Positions 49,601 to 60,165 of a stretch of DNA of 64,000 nucleotides are shown in pieces. The stretch's first letter is position 1; each line of letters starts with the position of its first letter. The stretch covers positions 39,480,716 through 39,544,715 of the forward strand of contig CM064874.1 in NCBI GenBank assembly GCA_032719365.1, written 5' to 3'. Under the pieces are notes generated by a model. That model made no database searches. It was not told where the DNA came from and saw only the letters and a program-made list of their open reading frames with translations. A program made the position numbers and the translations under genes. The stretch is from Prinsepia uniflora. Its lineage: Eukaryota; Streptophyta; Magnoliopsida; Rosales; Rosaceae.

Positions 49601-49805
49601 TTATTGGTTTTAATGCCCTTCAGGTTGATCACAGATGCGACTGCAGCAGAGACTGGGACATCGCACGCCTCCTCCATCGATCCTTGCGCACTCTGGAAGC
49701 CCCGTTTGGGCAATGGCATCAGGTTATCCCTTGTCTGATACTTCGTGTCAGACGGGAGCATGGCACATTCCACGGTAATCCCAGGGGGATTGGCATGGGT
49801 CGTGT
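46667..49805 (+). repeat. LARD 3' LTR
   Basis: TGTAACGACCCGTCCC to about GGGTCGTGT. It matches the 5' LTR throughout, with a terminal stem-loop at 49733-49753 (GTCTGATAC, loop TTC, GTGTCAGAC; one mismatch). The last bases differ from the 5' LTR (GTGTAA instead of GTGTCA), and gypsy coding sequence starts immediately. Confidence 0.9.
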
Positions 49806-50158
49806 AATTGAGTCCACGTTACATTGGGCCGTATGAGATTACGGAGCGAGTTGGAGCTGCTGCATATAGATTAGCCTTACCCCCAGAACTTACGAGAGTA
49901 CACAATGTATTCCATGTTTCGATGCTTCGTAAGTACGTGCGCGAGGAATAGCATGTTCTGGAAGAACAACCGTTGGAACTAATGACAGATTTAAGTTTCG
50001 AGGAGCAATAAGTACAAATGCTGGATTGGAAACAGAAGGTCATGTGGAACATGACTATTCACGTGCCAAAAGTATTATGGAGAAGCTATAACGTGGAAGA
50101 AGCCACTTGGGAGCTCGAAGCCCAGATGCGAGAACAGTACCCATATTTATTTGAGTGA
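49806..50158 (+). pseudogene. Gypsy-1 integrase C-terminus and chromodomain
   Basis: Reads LSPRYIGPYEITERVGAAAY, then HNVFHVSMLRKYV, the standard end of plant gypsy integrase, and after two stops KVLWRSYNVEEATWELE, a chromodomain-type tail. It ends in TGA 35 bp before the 3' LTR. Chromodomain tails direct integration to particular chromatin. RT and the integrase core that should precede it are absent. Confidence 0.9.
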
Positions 50159-50177
50159 ATTTCGTGGATGAAATTTT

Positions 50178-50193
50178 TGTAAGGTGGGTAGAT
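50178..50193 (+). other. Gypsy-1 polypurine tract
   Basis: TTGTAAGGTGGGTAGAT-type sequence immediately before TGTAATACCCC, the usual plant gypsy arrangement. Confidence 0.85.
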
Positions 50194-50488
50194 TGTAATA
50201 CCCCGAACTTTTAATAAATTGCAAATTCAGAAATTAAATGTAAAATGACTATTTTGCCTCTAGTCAAGGAAAAATATTGACTTTTGACTTGGGATACTAT
50301 TTAGATTTTGACTAAGGCCCGTTACGTAGATCGAGACGTTACGAGTTCGTAAATAGAAGATACGTCGAAATCGGACGTCCGACGGGAAAGTTATGGGTCA
50401 CAGGAGAAAACTGGCACTATTTACACATTTCGAGGACGTGTACAGTTGGAAGGATTTAATTGGTCAAAATATCTCAGTTGGACAAATT

Positions 50489-50512
50489 GATGAGTGACAA
50501 GTGTCACTCATC
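50489..50512. promoter_or_regulatory. Perfect 24-bp palindrome in gypsy-1 3' LTR
   Basis: GATGAGTGACA, AG, then the exact reverse complement. It is at the same LTR position as in the LARD and solo copies, about 150 bp upstream of a GAAAGTGAGAGTGAAAGAG stretch. Confidence 0.85.
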
Positions 50513-51151
50513 TAATTGGCCCAGTCCCCCAAAATATTGGATTCATGTATCATCTTCGCCCTCTTTGTTCCATTATACTTGAAACCCACAAACAACCCAA
50601 ACCCCATCAATACTTCATCCTCTGTGTTTTCTTGAGAAAGTGAGAGTGAAAGAGAGGCTGAGAGACGACGGAGCAGAGGTTGAGCATGGCAGAAAGGCGG
50701 GGGAACTACGGCCTAGTTAAAAACTCGAAACTCGATTTTGGCCCAAATTTTGAATTCAGTTTCTAGCATTTTATGGGTTTTTTTGATGATCAAAGATTTT
50801 TCGCATGGATTATTCGAACGCATAGGAACCATTTTCACTAACAGAGGCTGATGGAATCGACTTGAGGAAGGACTGGATGTTTGCCCGAAAATCATCAATC
50901 TCTACAGGTGATTTCTAGACCTTCTAAGCTTGTTTTGAGTCCATCGATCCCTTACTGGGATCATTGCGAGTAGATTGAAAAAAGAATGGTGAAAAATGGT
51001 TGAGAATTGAGTGAGATATGACTAGGTCGGGTCTCGGGTCAAATCGACCGTTACAGAGAACCGAGTAAACCCAAGCTGGAGGTTGATGATGATGATGTGG
51101 GAGTCCACATCATCATCTGTTAGAGTTATCAGTCCACGTGGAAAATCAGGT

Positions 51152-54100
51152 TGATAGGACCCATCGCAATCCCCCCGGTATTAGTGCGGGATGACCCTGC
51201 TCCCACCTGACACGAAGTGTCAGACAAGGGATATTTCCGACCTTTGCCCTCCCGGGCTATCAGAGTAAGCCAGGATCCGGAGGAGGTATATGATATCTCG
51301 GTCTCTGCTACAGTCCACATCTGCTGTCAACCTGAAGAGCAGTCAAAACATTAAAAGCTGTGAGCAGACAAAACAAGAGTTTATAAAAACATTTCATAAG
51401 AAAGACATTTGTACCCTTCACTAAAAAGTATGCATGCATTTGAAAACCATTTATCCGAAATAAACCATATGTGGGAACTAAGCCCAAAACTATAATGAAA
51501 TAGACCATACGGGCCACTGCCCAAATCATAAAGAAACCAATAAGGGACTCAGCCCAAAACCATAACCATACTGAAATCAAGTACACGAGCTCCTGCTCAA
51601 ATCTTGTATCCACATAACATATATCATATTTATATCACATACACATATAATTCACATAACCAATCCTGTCATGGTTTCCAAAGCTACGCGCGTGCTACCT
51701 AGGTCTCAATCCGAGTCTTCTCAAAGTCAAGATCAATGTCCGCAGACCACTGACCCTACCTGAGGTAATAGTAATCATAGCCTTCTTGAGAGTAAGGAAC
51801 CCAACTGGGGGGTGACTCCACTCAGTCGGTGCTCCGTGACTACTCTGGGGTCCACCCAGGCCAACGACCCTCCCCGGAGGAGATAGAAGAACAAGTAAAA
51901 GAAGGTATATGAACATATATATACATAACATAAACATTCATGCCCGGTTCCACTGAACCGTCATGATCCATAACATCCATTAACCAAGGTTCATGCCGGT
52001 TCCCATAAACCGTCATGAACCAGAATGACCTGACAAAGGTTCATGCCGGTTCCCATAAACCATCATGAACCACAATGACCTTTCCAGAGTTTGCCGGTTC
52101 CCATAAACTGCCATGAACTTGGAAATCTATCTAGGGTCCCTGACCCAAAATCATCAGTGTAAAACAACTGGGTCTCGTGCCCGAACATATGACTCAACTG
52201 GGCACCGTGCCCGATATCTAAGGGTCAGTCACGACTCCGATCATAGTGATGCGTGCAACCATCCATCCAGGACCGCCCTCAATCCTGGTATGTCGCCGTG
52301 AACGAATCAAATAACGGGACCACCACAAGATCATGGTGCACTCATCACCGATCGATATCCTGAACCGTCAGCACTCCGAAGTCGAGCCTCCCCAGGCTGT
52401 CCGACCACAAATCGTGCATCGTGACCTCTCCGGAAGGAACACATCCTAATCCGGAGTCGAGCGTCGTATCGTCGATCGCCGTGCACATAGCACCCGTCGC
52501 GACCACGATTTAGACCCGAAGGTCGTAAATAGTGTCATATGCCCGAGACCAAACCAAATGGGTATTATACCCGAGTTTATTCTTTTAGAAATCCAAAACC
52601 AAATCATTTAAATCAATAAAGAAATACATACCCGTATAAGCACCGTATAAGGTCGAAAACTCGAAATACGTGCTTATAGGTAACCACATACAAATGCAAC
52701 CATGGCATCATCAAACATGTAATAAAACATATAATAAACATTTATGCATGCACCAATTTAGAAAACAAGGTCCACTCACAGACCGTCCGAGTTGCCGCCT
52801 CGATTTGCGTGCAATACGGCTCCCCCGAGCCAATCACCATCACCGAGATGTCCAAACCTGTCCAAATCGTAATAGAAGGTTACTAACTACTTAATTAACC
52901 TCTCACTAAAGCCCCATAATTTTTTCGTATTTTTAACTATTTTTAAGCCGACCCTAAACCTTCCGATGCCCCGAAACATATCGAGACGGTGTTTGATTGA
53001 CACGAAACCAGTCCCAAAATGTTCGTTACATCGAATAGAAGATTTCCCGTGTTGAACACTTTCCCAAATTATGGTCCACGCGCCCTCACGCGCTCCTAAA
53101 ACGTCAAAAATACTATTCATCACCATCAACCTTGGAAAAGCGGTTTTTTTCTGGTTTTCCGGTCCGGTTACTGTGCTGAACCGGCGTGACCGGTTCATTG
53201 CTCCTCCTCCTTCGTTTTCGGTCCGTTTGGTCCCATTTTAATCCCTAAATTCCTATTTCTTCATTTCCTATCTAACCCAATCAATTAAACCCCCCAAAAC
53301 CGATTGAAACCCATGGTTCCATTTTGAACCATACGGTTCAAAGTTTCCAAAACCGTCCCACGGCGTCACAGTCGTCTACCACCCACCAATACCATCCTAA
53401 TAGCTTCCTATTAACCCCTTAAACTCATCCTAATCGTCCATAAGCAACCACAATATCAAAATCAAATTAAAAGGGAAAAAATGGCCTTACCGTGCACCCA
53501 CACGGGTTCGTGGCTCCACCGCCCACGGCGGCGCCTTCCTGGGCCGGCCACCACTTCCAACATCCTCCCCACTCTCTGGTCTTAGTCCTGGTCGAAATGG
53601 ATGGGTTTTGGGTTGCACGGAGATGGAGAGAAATGGTGAGAAAATGAGATCGGGGGAGATGGTTTTGAAATGGAGAAAAATGGAATGGAAAGCACGGTGC
53701 ATGAATCAATTTGGGTGTCCATTGGATGGGTGACACTTGTCACTCATCCATTGGACATCAGGACAAATATCTGGGCCCACTAGAGTCCAAAAGTGAACTC
53801 GTTTCGTAATTCGTGCAATAGTGCACTTTTGGAACTTCCTTGAACCGTAACTTCGTTGTCGAACGTCCAAATTCGACGTGCCGCCTGTCTATGGATTCGT
53901 ATCGTCCCGATCTATGTAATGGTCCTCGGCCCTTGGCCATCGGACATCCCGGTCAAAAAGTCAACATTTGACCCCTTTTAACCAAAATTACCAAAATGCC
54001 CCTAACGTCTGAACGTCATAACTTCTTCCTCGAATGTCAGAATTGAACGTGCCACCTATCTATGAACTCGTGACGTCACGAACTACATCACGGTCATTGG

Positions 54101-54257
54101 TCAAAGTCCGTTTGACCGCCCGAATGAAAATTCACCGTTTTGCCGCGACTAAGGGCAAAACGGTCATTTTGCATCGTTTGTCCGATTTCGCTCAACTAAT
54201 CACCCTAATCTTGATTAGTCACTAATCTAATCTAGGAATTTGGGACGGGTCGTTACA
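51152..54257 (-). mobile_element. Solo LTR D, reverse, nested in gypsy-1 3' LTR
   Basis: 3106 bp from TGATAGGACCCATCGC to GGGACGGGTCGTTACA with a perfect CAGGT duplication (51147-51151 and 54258-54262). The uninterrupted site is seen in the 5' LTR near 28175. It has the terminal stem-loop (about 51207-51225), the intron-like module in reverse, the GGTTTATGGGAACCGG array, the palindrome at 53724-53749 and two upstream modules. It is the closest relative of B. Confidence 0.93.
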
Positions 54258-55991
54258 CAGGTGATGCAACGTGGCAAGCTGTTAGACACAGTTAGCACCT
54301 GACGTGTTAGAATAACCACGTGAACTAATCAGGTGATGCAACGTGGCAACTTGTCAGGACCTGTCAAGCCTACTTGGCACTTGACGTGGCAGGTCGAGTC
54401 AGCAACTATTAGGCCACGTCGACCAATATGGTGGTGCCACGTGGTAGTGTGTCAGAGGTGTCAAGGGACACATGGCAGGTGTCAAACATGACAACTGTCA
54501 GACCTGGCAAGCTGACGTCAGCATGACATCATGATGATGTCAGCCATTGACCATTGACCGTTGACCGATGTCGTCTGCATTGACTTTGATGACATTAGCT
54601 TTAACCATTGATTTGATTTGACCGAAACTTTGACCTGCTCATGGGGGCACATGGGCATGAATTTAAAAATCAATCGATCTTGTTTGAAAGGTTTCGATGT
54701 TCTAAATCCAATGGTGGTGGTTTCAGGTCAATCGGAGACCGTTTGGTTGGTCATTTAGAGATTTTTAGCATCGGGAAGCGTGTCGAAGACGCGTTTTTGA
54801 CATCGGGCTTTATGAGGGTTTAGTGTATGAGCTTGTATAGCATATTAGTGACCCTTAGACATGATTTGGACAGGCCCGGAGACTTTGGACTAGCTCGATG
54901 ATAGATATAATGATGAGGTTTAACACGTAGTATAGACCGAGTGTGAGTGGACTGTTTGTTTTAGAACTGAAATGCATGCATAACTGTTTTGAATGCTTTA
55001 TTACATGATTTAAGTTGAAATGTTTTGATATTGTTATTTGATGATGATGTGGATTGTGATCATCGGTTTATGAAATGTTTTACGGATTTTCATGAAAATG
55101 AAATTTTAGGCTTGAGACCCGATGAAATGATGCTTTGACTTAGATTTAGCCTAAACGGAAAATTGAAAGGAAATAATACATTTCAACTGGATTTGAATAA
55201 CGATAAATTGGGATTTATAAACATGTTCTGGACACCGTTTTTGGGTGGATTTGTGGAATAGATTTGTGAGAATTATGTCTCGGGCATGGTCCCAATTAAA
55301 CAGTGTTTAATCTGATTTGAGACCTAAATTATTTTAATATGATTTTCCCTGGATTTGGTTACAGTTCCACATATACCATCCTGGGTGAGTTGGTTAGTTT
55401 CCTCTAGGCGTCGACGATACTGGAGTAGTCACGGTGCACTACCTATGATGAGTGACTCCGAGGAGAGGCTCAGGATCAAGAGTGCGAGATTATGATATCG
55501 TCTCGGACGTGGTAGATCTGGGACAGGCACCCCATGTTGATATCACCCAGGACGACGTTGAGTTAGGTCTTGGGGAAGTACTTGGAGATAAGACCTCGAG
55601 TTGTACGCGTAGCATTGGAAATCGTGACTGGTTTTGATATAGATATTGCGGATGTCGAGTCATCATAGATGCTTGAGGATTGGTTATATTGTGTGTGTTT
55701 TACTGATATGTGTGTCCATATGTGTAGGTATATATGTATGTGTATGATTTAACCTGTTTTCATACAATTCATCTTAAATGCATGCATGTTTATAAAATGG
55801 AGGGTTAAATTGTATATGTTTTCAAAATGAGTTTATAACTTATTTATTTTTGGTCCACTCACATTTTTACTGTTTTATTGACCCTATAGGTCGTGATACA
55901 GAGACAGGGGCGGATATAGAGGTTGAGGCATAGATAGTACTGTTACGTACCTGACACCCTACGATGTAAGTTTTAGTACTTATTTTGTACT

Positions 55992-56022
<31 letters not shown>

Positions 56023-56193
56023 TCTCGATCATGTATGATAGATACTTATCCTTTGTCTGCCAATGGAGTAGTGTACTCTGTATGTTTATATTTGAACCCA
56101 TAAAGAGTATTTTCGGTATTTTGAGTATGATTATCCGACGGGAGCAGGGCACATCCCCCTATGATTCCCGGGGGATCAGGATGGGTCCTATCA

Positions 56194-56404
56194 ACGAAGG
56201 TGGCAAAGCGGCTCGCAGCAGTTTCAGAACTTCGAAGACGGTGAAGCAACTGGCCGGCAGGTGGGGCGTTGGAGCTTTAAGCCTTGGAAGGTGGCGAAAC
56301 GTTGATAGAGGTTAGAGAATGGAGAGTGCAACTACTGCTATAGTTTTGTCTTCTAGTTTTAGATTAGGTTATAAATTATAAAATTTAAGTATTTATATTT
56401 GGCT
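56194..56404. other. Interior of the TIR element, right part
   Basis: GC-moderate, gene-like sequence next to the gypsy insertion. If the TIR model is right, it lies upstream of the VPS37 fragment on the minus strand. No protein is recognised. Confidence 0.35.
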
Positions 56405-56661
56405 CTTGTAAAACCTAAGAGTAATAAATGGGTTTGCGGGTTTATGGGTTAATAGGTTGTGATTCAATAACTCGTTTAATAAACATGTTAATAGGTTACT
56501 AAATGGGTTCTTGGGTTGACCCGAAATCCACTTGTTTAATAAACCGATGATAACGAGTTGACCCGAAATCAACCCTAATTTTTATCGAGTCGGGTTGGCT
56601 CGAGTTAATTCCATGGGAGTTTCGAGTCGTATATCGAGTCGTGTCAGAAATTGCCACCCTT
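56405..56661 (-). repeat. Right terminal inverted repeat arm
   Basis: Ends TTGCCACCCTT. In reverse complement it has GACACGACTCG and repeated TTTATTAAAC units matching the left arm at 25363. The next base starts the LARD-type LTR H. Confidence 0.65.
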
Positions 56662-59600
56662 TGACAAGACCCATCCCAATCCCCCTGGATTATCCCGGGA
56701 TGTGCCTGCTCCTATTTGGCACCACGTACCAGACAAGGGATAAATCGTAATTCGCTTAGGCTTATCTATAATGCGCAAGGATCTATGACGGCATGTGATG
56801 TCTCGATCTCTGCTACAGCCCTCATCTGCCATCAACTTGAAGTGTATCAAAAACAAAAAAACTGTGAGTGGACAAAAACAACAGTTTATAAAAACAATTT
56901 AACGAAAATACATTTATACCCTTCACGTAAAAGCATGCATGCATCAGAAAACAGTATTTCAAATACTTTCTTGAAAACAAGATGTATTGCTTTTCAAATC
57001 AAAACATAGTGAAAAATGCTTCTCAATCGAAGCCTTTTCCTATGTAGGGTCTAGCCCAAAAATTAAACACATGGGACCTCAGCCCAACTATAAAACCATG
57101 TGGGATCTCAACCCATCATCATCAGTATCATCAGTCACGATTCTAATCCTAGCAATGTGTGCCCATAAGCTCAAGGACTGCTCTGATCCTGAGCATGTCG
57201 TCGTGAACACATCACCAGCCGATAATCATCAGATTGTTGTAAACATATCATTGATCGATCTCATATACCGCACTCCTGAGTTGAGCCTCCATCGGTTGCC
57301 GCCTCTCTCGTCTACTCGATAGCGGGCGTATCGTGACATTTCCGCACCTCGGAGGCAAGCATCATCTCCAGAGTACTCTTCGGGGAAACATATTCACAAC
57401 CAGAGGCCTTCTAATAAAATCCAAGTCTTTAAACTCAAAATCATATCATCATCAATAGGGACACAAGCTCCAATATCATCAATAGGGTCACAAGCCTGAA
57501 ATATCATCAAATAGGTCACAAACCCGCAGACAGTGTCTATCAACGCTTCATAACCTAGGATTCCTCGAATCTTGTCAAATTCACAATTAGGTCTCATGCC
57601 CGAAATATCTTTCATAAATCGAGGATTCCTCGAATCCTATCAAATCCACAATTGGATCTCATGCCCGAATCATAACTGGGTCACAGCCCGATATATCTCA
57701 CATTTGACTATACTCTAAGTCAAATCATAAATCAACTGGATCATATGCCCGAAAGATATTTCCAAATCCAAAAACCATTTCACGATTCAAAACACTTTCC
57801 AAAATCATCATTGACTTCAATCCAAGTCAAGGTCTTATTAACTGGGACTCATGCTCGAATATCGATTTCACGCATCTACGTGAAATCCTTCCAAACCGTT
57901 AGTCAATCTTCGATTTCACGCCTCTTCGTGAAACCATCAAAATCACATAAAAAAATATGCACATAGAATACTTGGCCTAAGCCCAAATACCATATAAAAC
58001 AGAAATATCAAACTACGTGCAATCTATGCATCTTATGCAATCTAGGCATTTATGATCATATTTAAATCATATGCAATCTATGAATCTTAAATCATGTTTA
58101 TAAAACATATAAAATATTTGTGCATGCATCATATTTATAAAGCAAACGTCCACTCACAGATCGTCCGTACTGCGCGCTCTGCATCCCACGTCGTAAGCCA
58201 CTCTAGGGCCAATCCATACTCTCCAGGACATCCAGACCTATCTAAATCATACTCAAAGGTCACTAACCATAAATACAAGTCCTAATAAACGAACCCTCAC
58301 ACATCCCGGAAAAGGTCAACGTGTCCCAAACAAACTGTGCGAGGAGAAAAACCTCCATTTGACCTATCAAACGAACTCTAATCGACCTGAAACCACCACC
58401 ATTAGATTCAGATCGTCGAAAACTTTCAAATATGACCAGTTTCACCTCGAAATTCATGCCCACGCGCCCCCACGAGCGGGTCAAAGTTCGGTTAACCAAA
58501 AAGTCAACAGTCAACGCTAACGCCATCCAGTTAAAGTCAACGGTCTGACGTCTACTGGTCACCGTTCTGACGTCAGTAAAGTCAACATTGATGTTAGTCG
58601 GTCAACGGCTCGCCAGAGAAGACGACTAGTGCCGCCGTGAGCCACCGTCGCTGGCGGCTGGAAAACTCAATTTTGTCCAATTTTTCAAACCGTCATAACT
58701 CTCTCATTTCTCAACCAAATCCTACGTTCTATATGTGGAAATCATGCTACTCAAGCCCATGAATCCAAATATGAACCAAGAATTGTCAGAAAGTACCTAG
58801 TTTTGAAGATATGGCCTCACAAAGTTTCGATCAAACTTCGAATCGATATTTTGACCACTCTCGTCGTCCAAAACCTTCCATTCTTGCACCTACAAGCTCG
58901 TATGAGCTCCAAGAACATGATTATGGGCTTAAAATCGATCCAAAAGTCCGAAAACAAAAACCCCAAATCCTAGAACTCACGGTTAACTTTACTTTTCGCA
59001 GTTTTCGCCCACCCCATGATAACTCCTTCGTCCCCTGCCATCTCTCAGCCTCTTTCTCATCCCCTTTGTCTCTCTTTGGTCTCAAGGAAGGATGAAGATG
59101 ATGAATGATGCATGTATGTGTATGGGTGTGGATCAATGGACTTGTCACTCATCTAATGGTCCACAAAAGATATTTTGGGTTCCTTCCAAGACAAGCCAAT
59201 TTGAAAACCGTACAACTGTGAATAGTTCTTGGAACCTTCTGTGACCCGTAACTTTCACGTAAAATGTTCGATTTCGACATGTCGCCTATCTATGGACTCG
59301 TATCATCTCGATCTACGTAACGGTCTTTGGTCTACGTGCATTAGACCTCCTAGGTCAAAATTCAACTTTTCACCCCTTTTAAGGGCAAAATTGTCATTTT
59401 TACCCAAATCGTCCGTTAATCCTCGATTGGTCCTTAATTACTTCTCGATAATCCATAATTAACCTTAATTAATCATGTAAATTTGGGATGGGTCCTTACA
59501 CTCTACCCTCCTTAAAAATAATTTCATCCTCAAAATTCAAATCGTCTCCAATCCGCACCCAAACTATGGAAATCTAATCCTACCTCCATCTCGAGGTATA

Positions 59601-60165
59601 CGTGAAAGCCTATATCCTCACTATGCACTAACATCAATGTCACTTGACGTTAACTACAATCTAATGGTCAATGCTGAAACCTATCTCATCCTCGGTGACC
59701 GTATCCAAGCGTGACCAATTGCCACTAGAACCTCTAATGCTCAATCTCAGGTCTCAACAAGACATCGACACTCCTCGATCTCACCTGTCACCCACGCAGG
59801 TGTACTCAGTGTTCATTCTGACAAGTCTTTCTTACCGTGCTGCTTGGCTAACAATCCAAGCTGACAATTCTGCTATACCAAGCTGACATCTCGTTCAGCA
59901 TTCAATTTGTCGATTCTACTCAACATCTGATTTGGAAATCATGCTTCTGATCCTATTGTACTAAGATGACATCACACGTCCTGTCTCATAGGATGGTTTC
60001 CCAATGCCCAGCACACTCACGACACACCATCGTGTTCAGCTGGTAACTCACGGCTCCATTGTGACTACCTGAGTCACTAACGACACACTTGACTCGCTCT
60101 AGAGTCCCAACACCGTATCTCATGTCACTCAACGGCCAACATTGTGATCTCTGTAATCTCTATTT
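56662..60165 (-). mobile_element. LARD-like element H, 3' half only, reverse orientation
   Basis: The 3' LTR (59500-56662 in element sense, 2839 bp) runs TGTAAGGACCCATCCC to GGATGGGTCTTGTCA. It is preceded in element sense by the purine tract TTTTTAAGGAGGGTAGAG (59501-59518) and about 650 bp of non-coding interior like that of the LARD. Homology stops near 60165, where unrelated sequence starts, so the 5' half is lost. The intron-like module arms are at about 56860 (GTGAGTGGAC) and 58150 (GTCCACTCAC). Confidence 0.8.

Larger units (their letters stand above)
39949..49805 (+). mobile_element. LARD-like non-autonomous LTR retrotransposon
   Basis: Two closely matching long LTRs (39949-43002, 3054 bp; 46667-49805, about 3139 bp) flank a 3.66-kb interior. 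A perfect TGGTATCAGAGC primer site lies just inside the left LTR and a purine tract AAGGGGGGGAAGAT just before the right one. No gag or pol frame is found inside, matching the definition of large retrotransposon derivatives. LTR differences are mostly C/T and G/A changes plus repeat-number changes, suggesting a fairly recent insertion. No matching target duplication is seen: AAGTA on the left, and coding sequence starting ATTGAG on the right. Confidence 0.85.
27226..56193 (+). mobile_element. Gypsy-1, Ty3/gypsy retrotransposon with long LTRs and five nested insertions
   Basis: The 5' LTR starts TGTAATGCCCCAAAC (27226) and ends GGACGGGTCCTGTTA (38716). The 3' LTR starts TGTAATACCCCGAAC (50194) and ends GGATGGGTCCTATCA (56193). 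Removing nested copies leaves LTRs of about 2765 and 2889 bp that align over their length. Inside are a degenerate iMet primer site, gag, the start of protease, then, after a LARD-like insertion, the integrase C-terminus and chromodomain and a purine tract. RT, RNase H and the integrase core are missing. Five nested elements (A, B with C, the LARD, D) account for most of its 29 kb. Confidence 0.85.
50194..56193 (+). repeat. Gypsy-1 3' LTR, interrupted by solo LTR D
   Basis: Blocks 50194-51151 and 54263-56193 (plus the D duplication) give about 2889 bp. It holds a perfect 24-bp palindrome (50489-50512), donor-like GTGAGTGGAC at about 54943, a GGTCCACTCAC arm with CCCTATAG acceptor-like end (to 55889), a (TA)n tract, and a 3' end matching 38640-38716. 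Confidence 0.9.
25363..56661. mobile_element. Possible gene-carrying TIR transposon, split by the gypsy complex
   Basis: The left end (from 25363) starts AAGGGTGACAAT. The reverse complement of the right end (to 56661) starts AAGGGTGGCAAT. Both continue for over 200 bp with CGACACGA-like and TTTATTAAACGAG-like units, so the two form long diverged terminal inverted repeats. With the gypsy insertion (27226-56193) removed, the element is about 2.3 kb. It contains a VPS37-like exon and a second coding-like fragment on opposite strands, as in Pack-type MULE or hAT elements. The target duplication cannot be tested because another LTR element abuts the right end. Two independent repeat fragments remain an alternative. 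Confidence 0.45.

Noticed and set aside
49361..49836. Overlapping frames of 117-125 codons at the end of the LARD LTR
   Set aside because: The same frame appears in the other LTR (42556-42891) with a different end; it follows LTR repeats and the splice-like acceptor, with no protein signature.
56194..56315. RNA or protein gene just right of gypsy-1
   Set aside because: The sequence looks gene-derived, but no frame matches a known protein and no splice pair could be supported.
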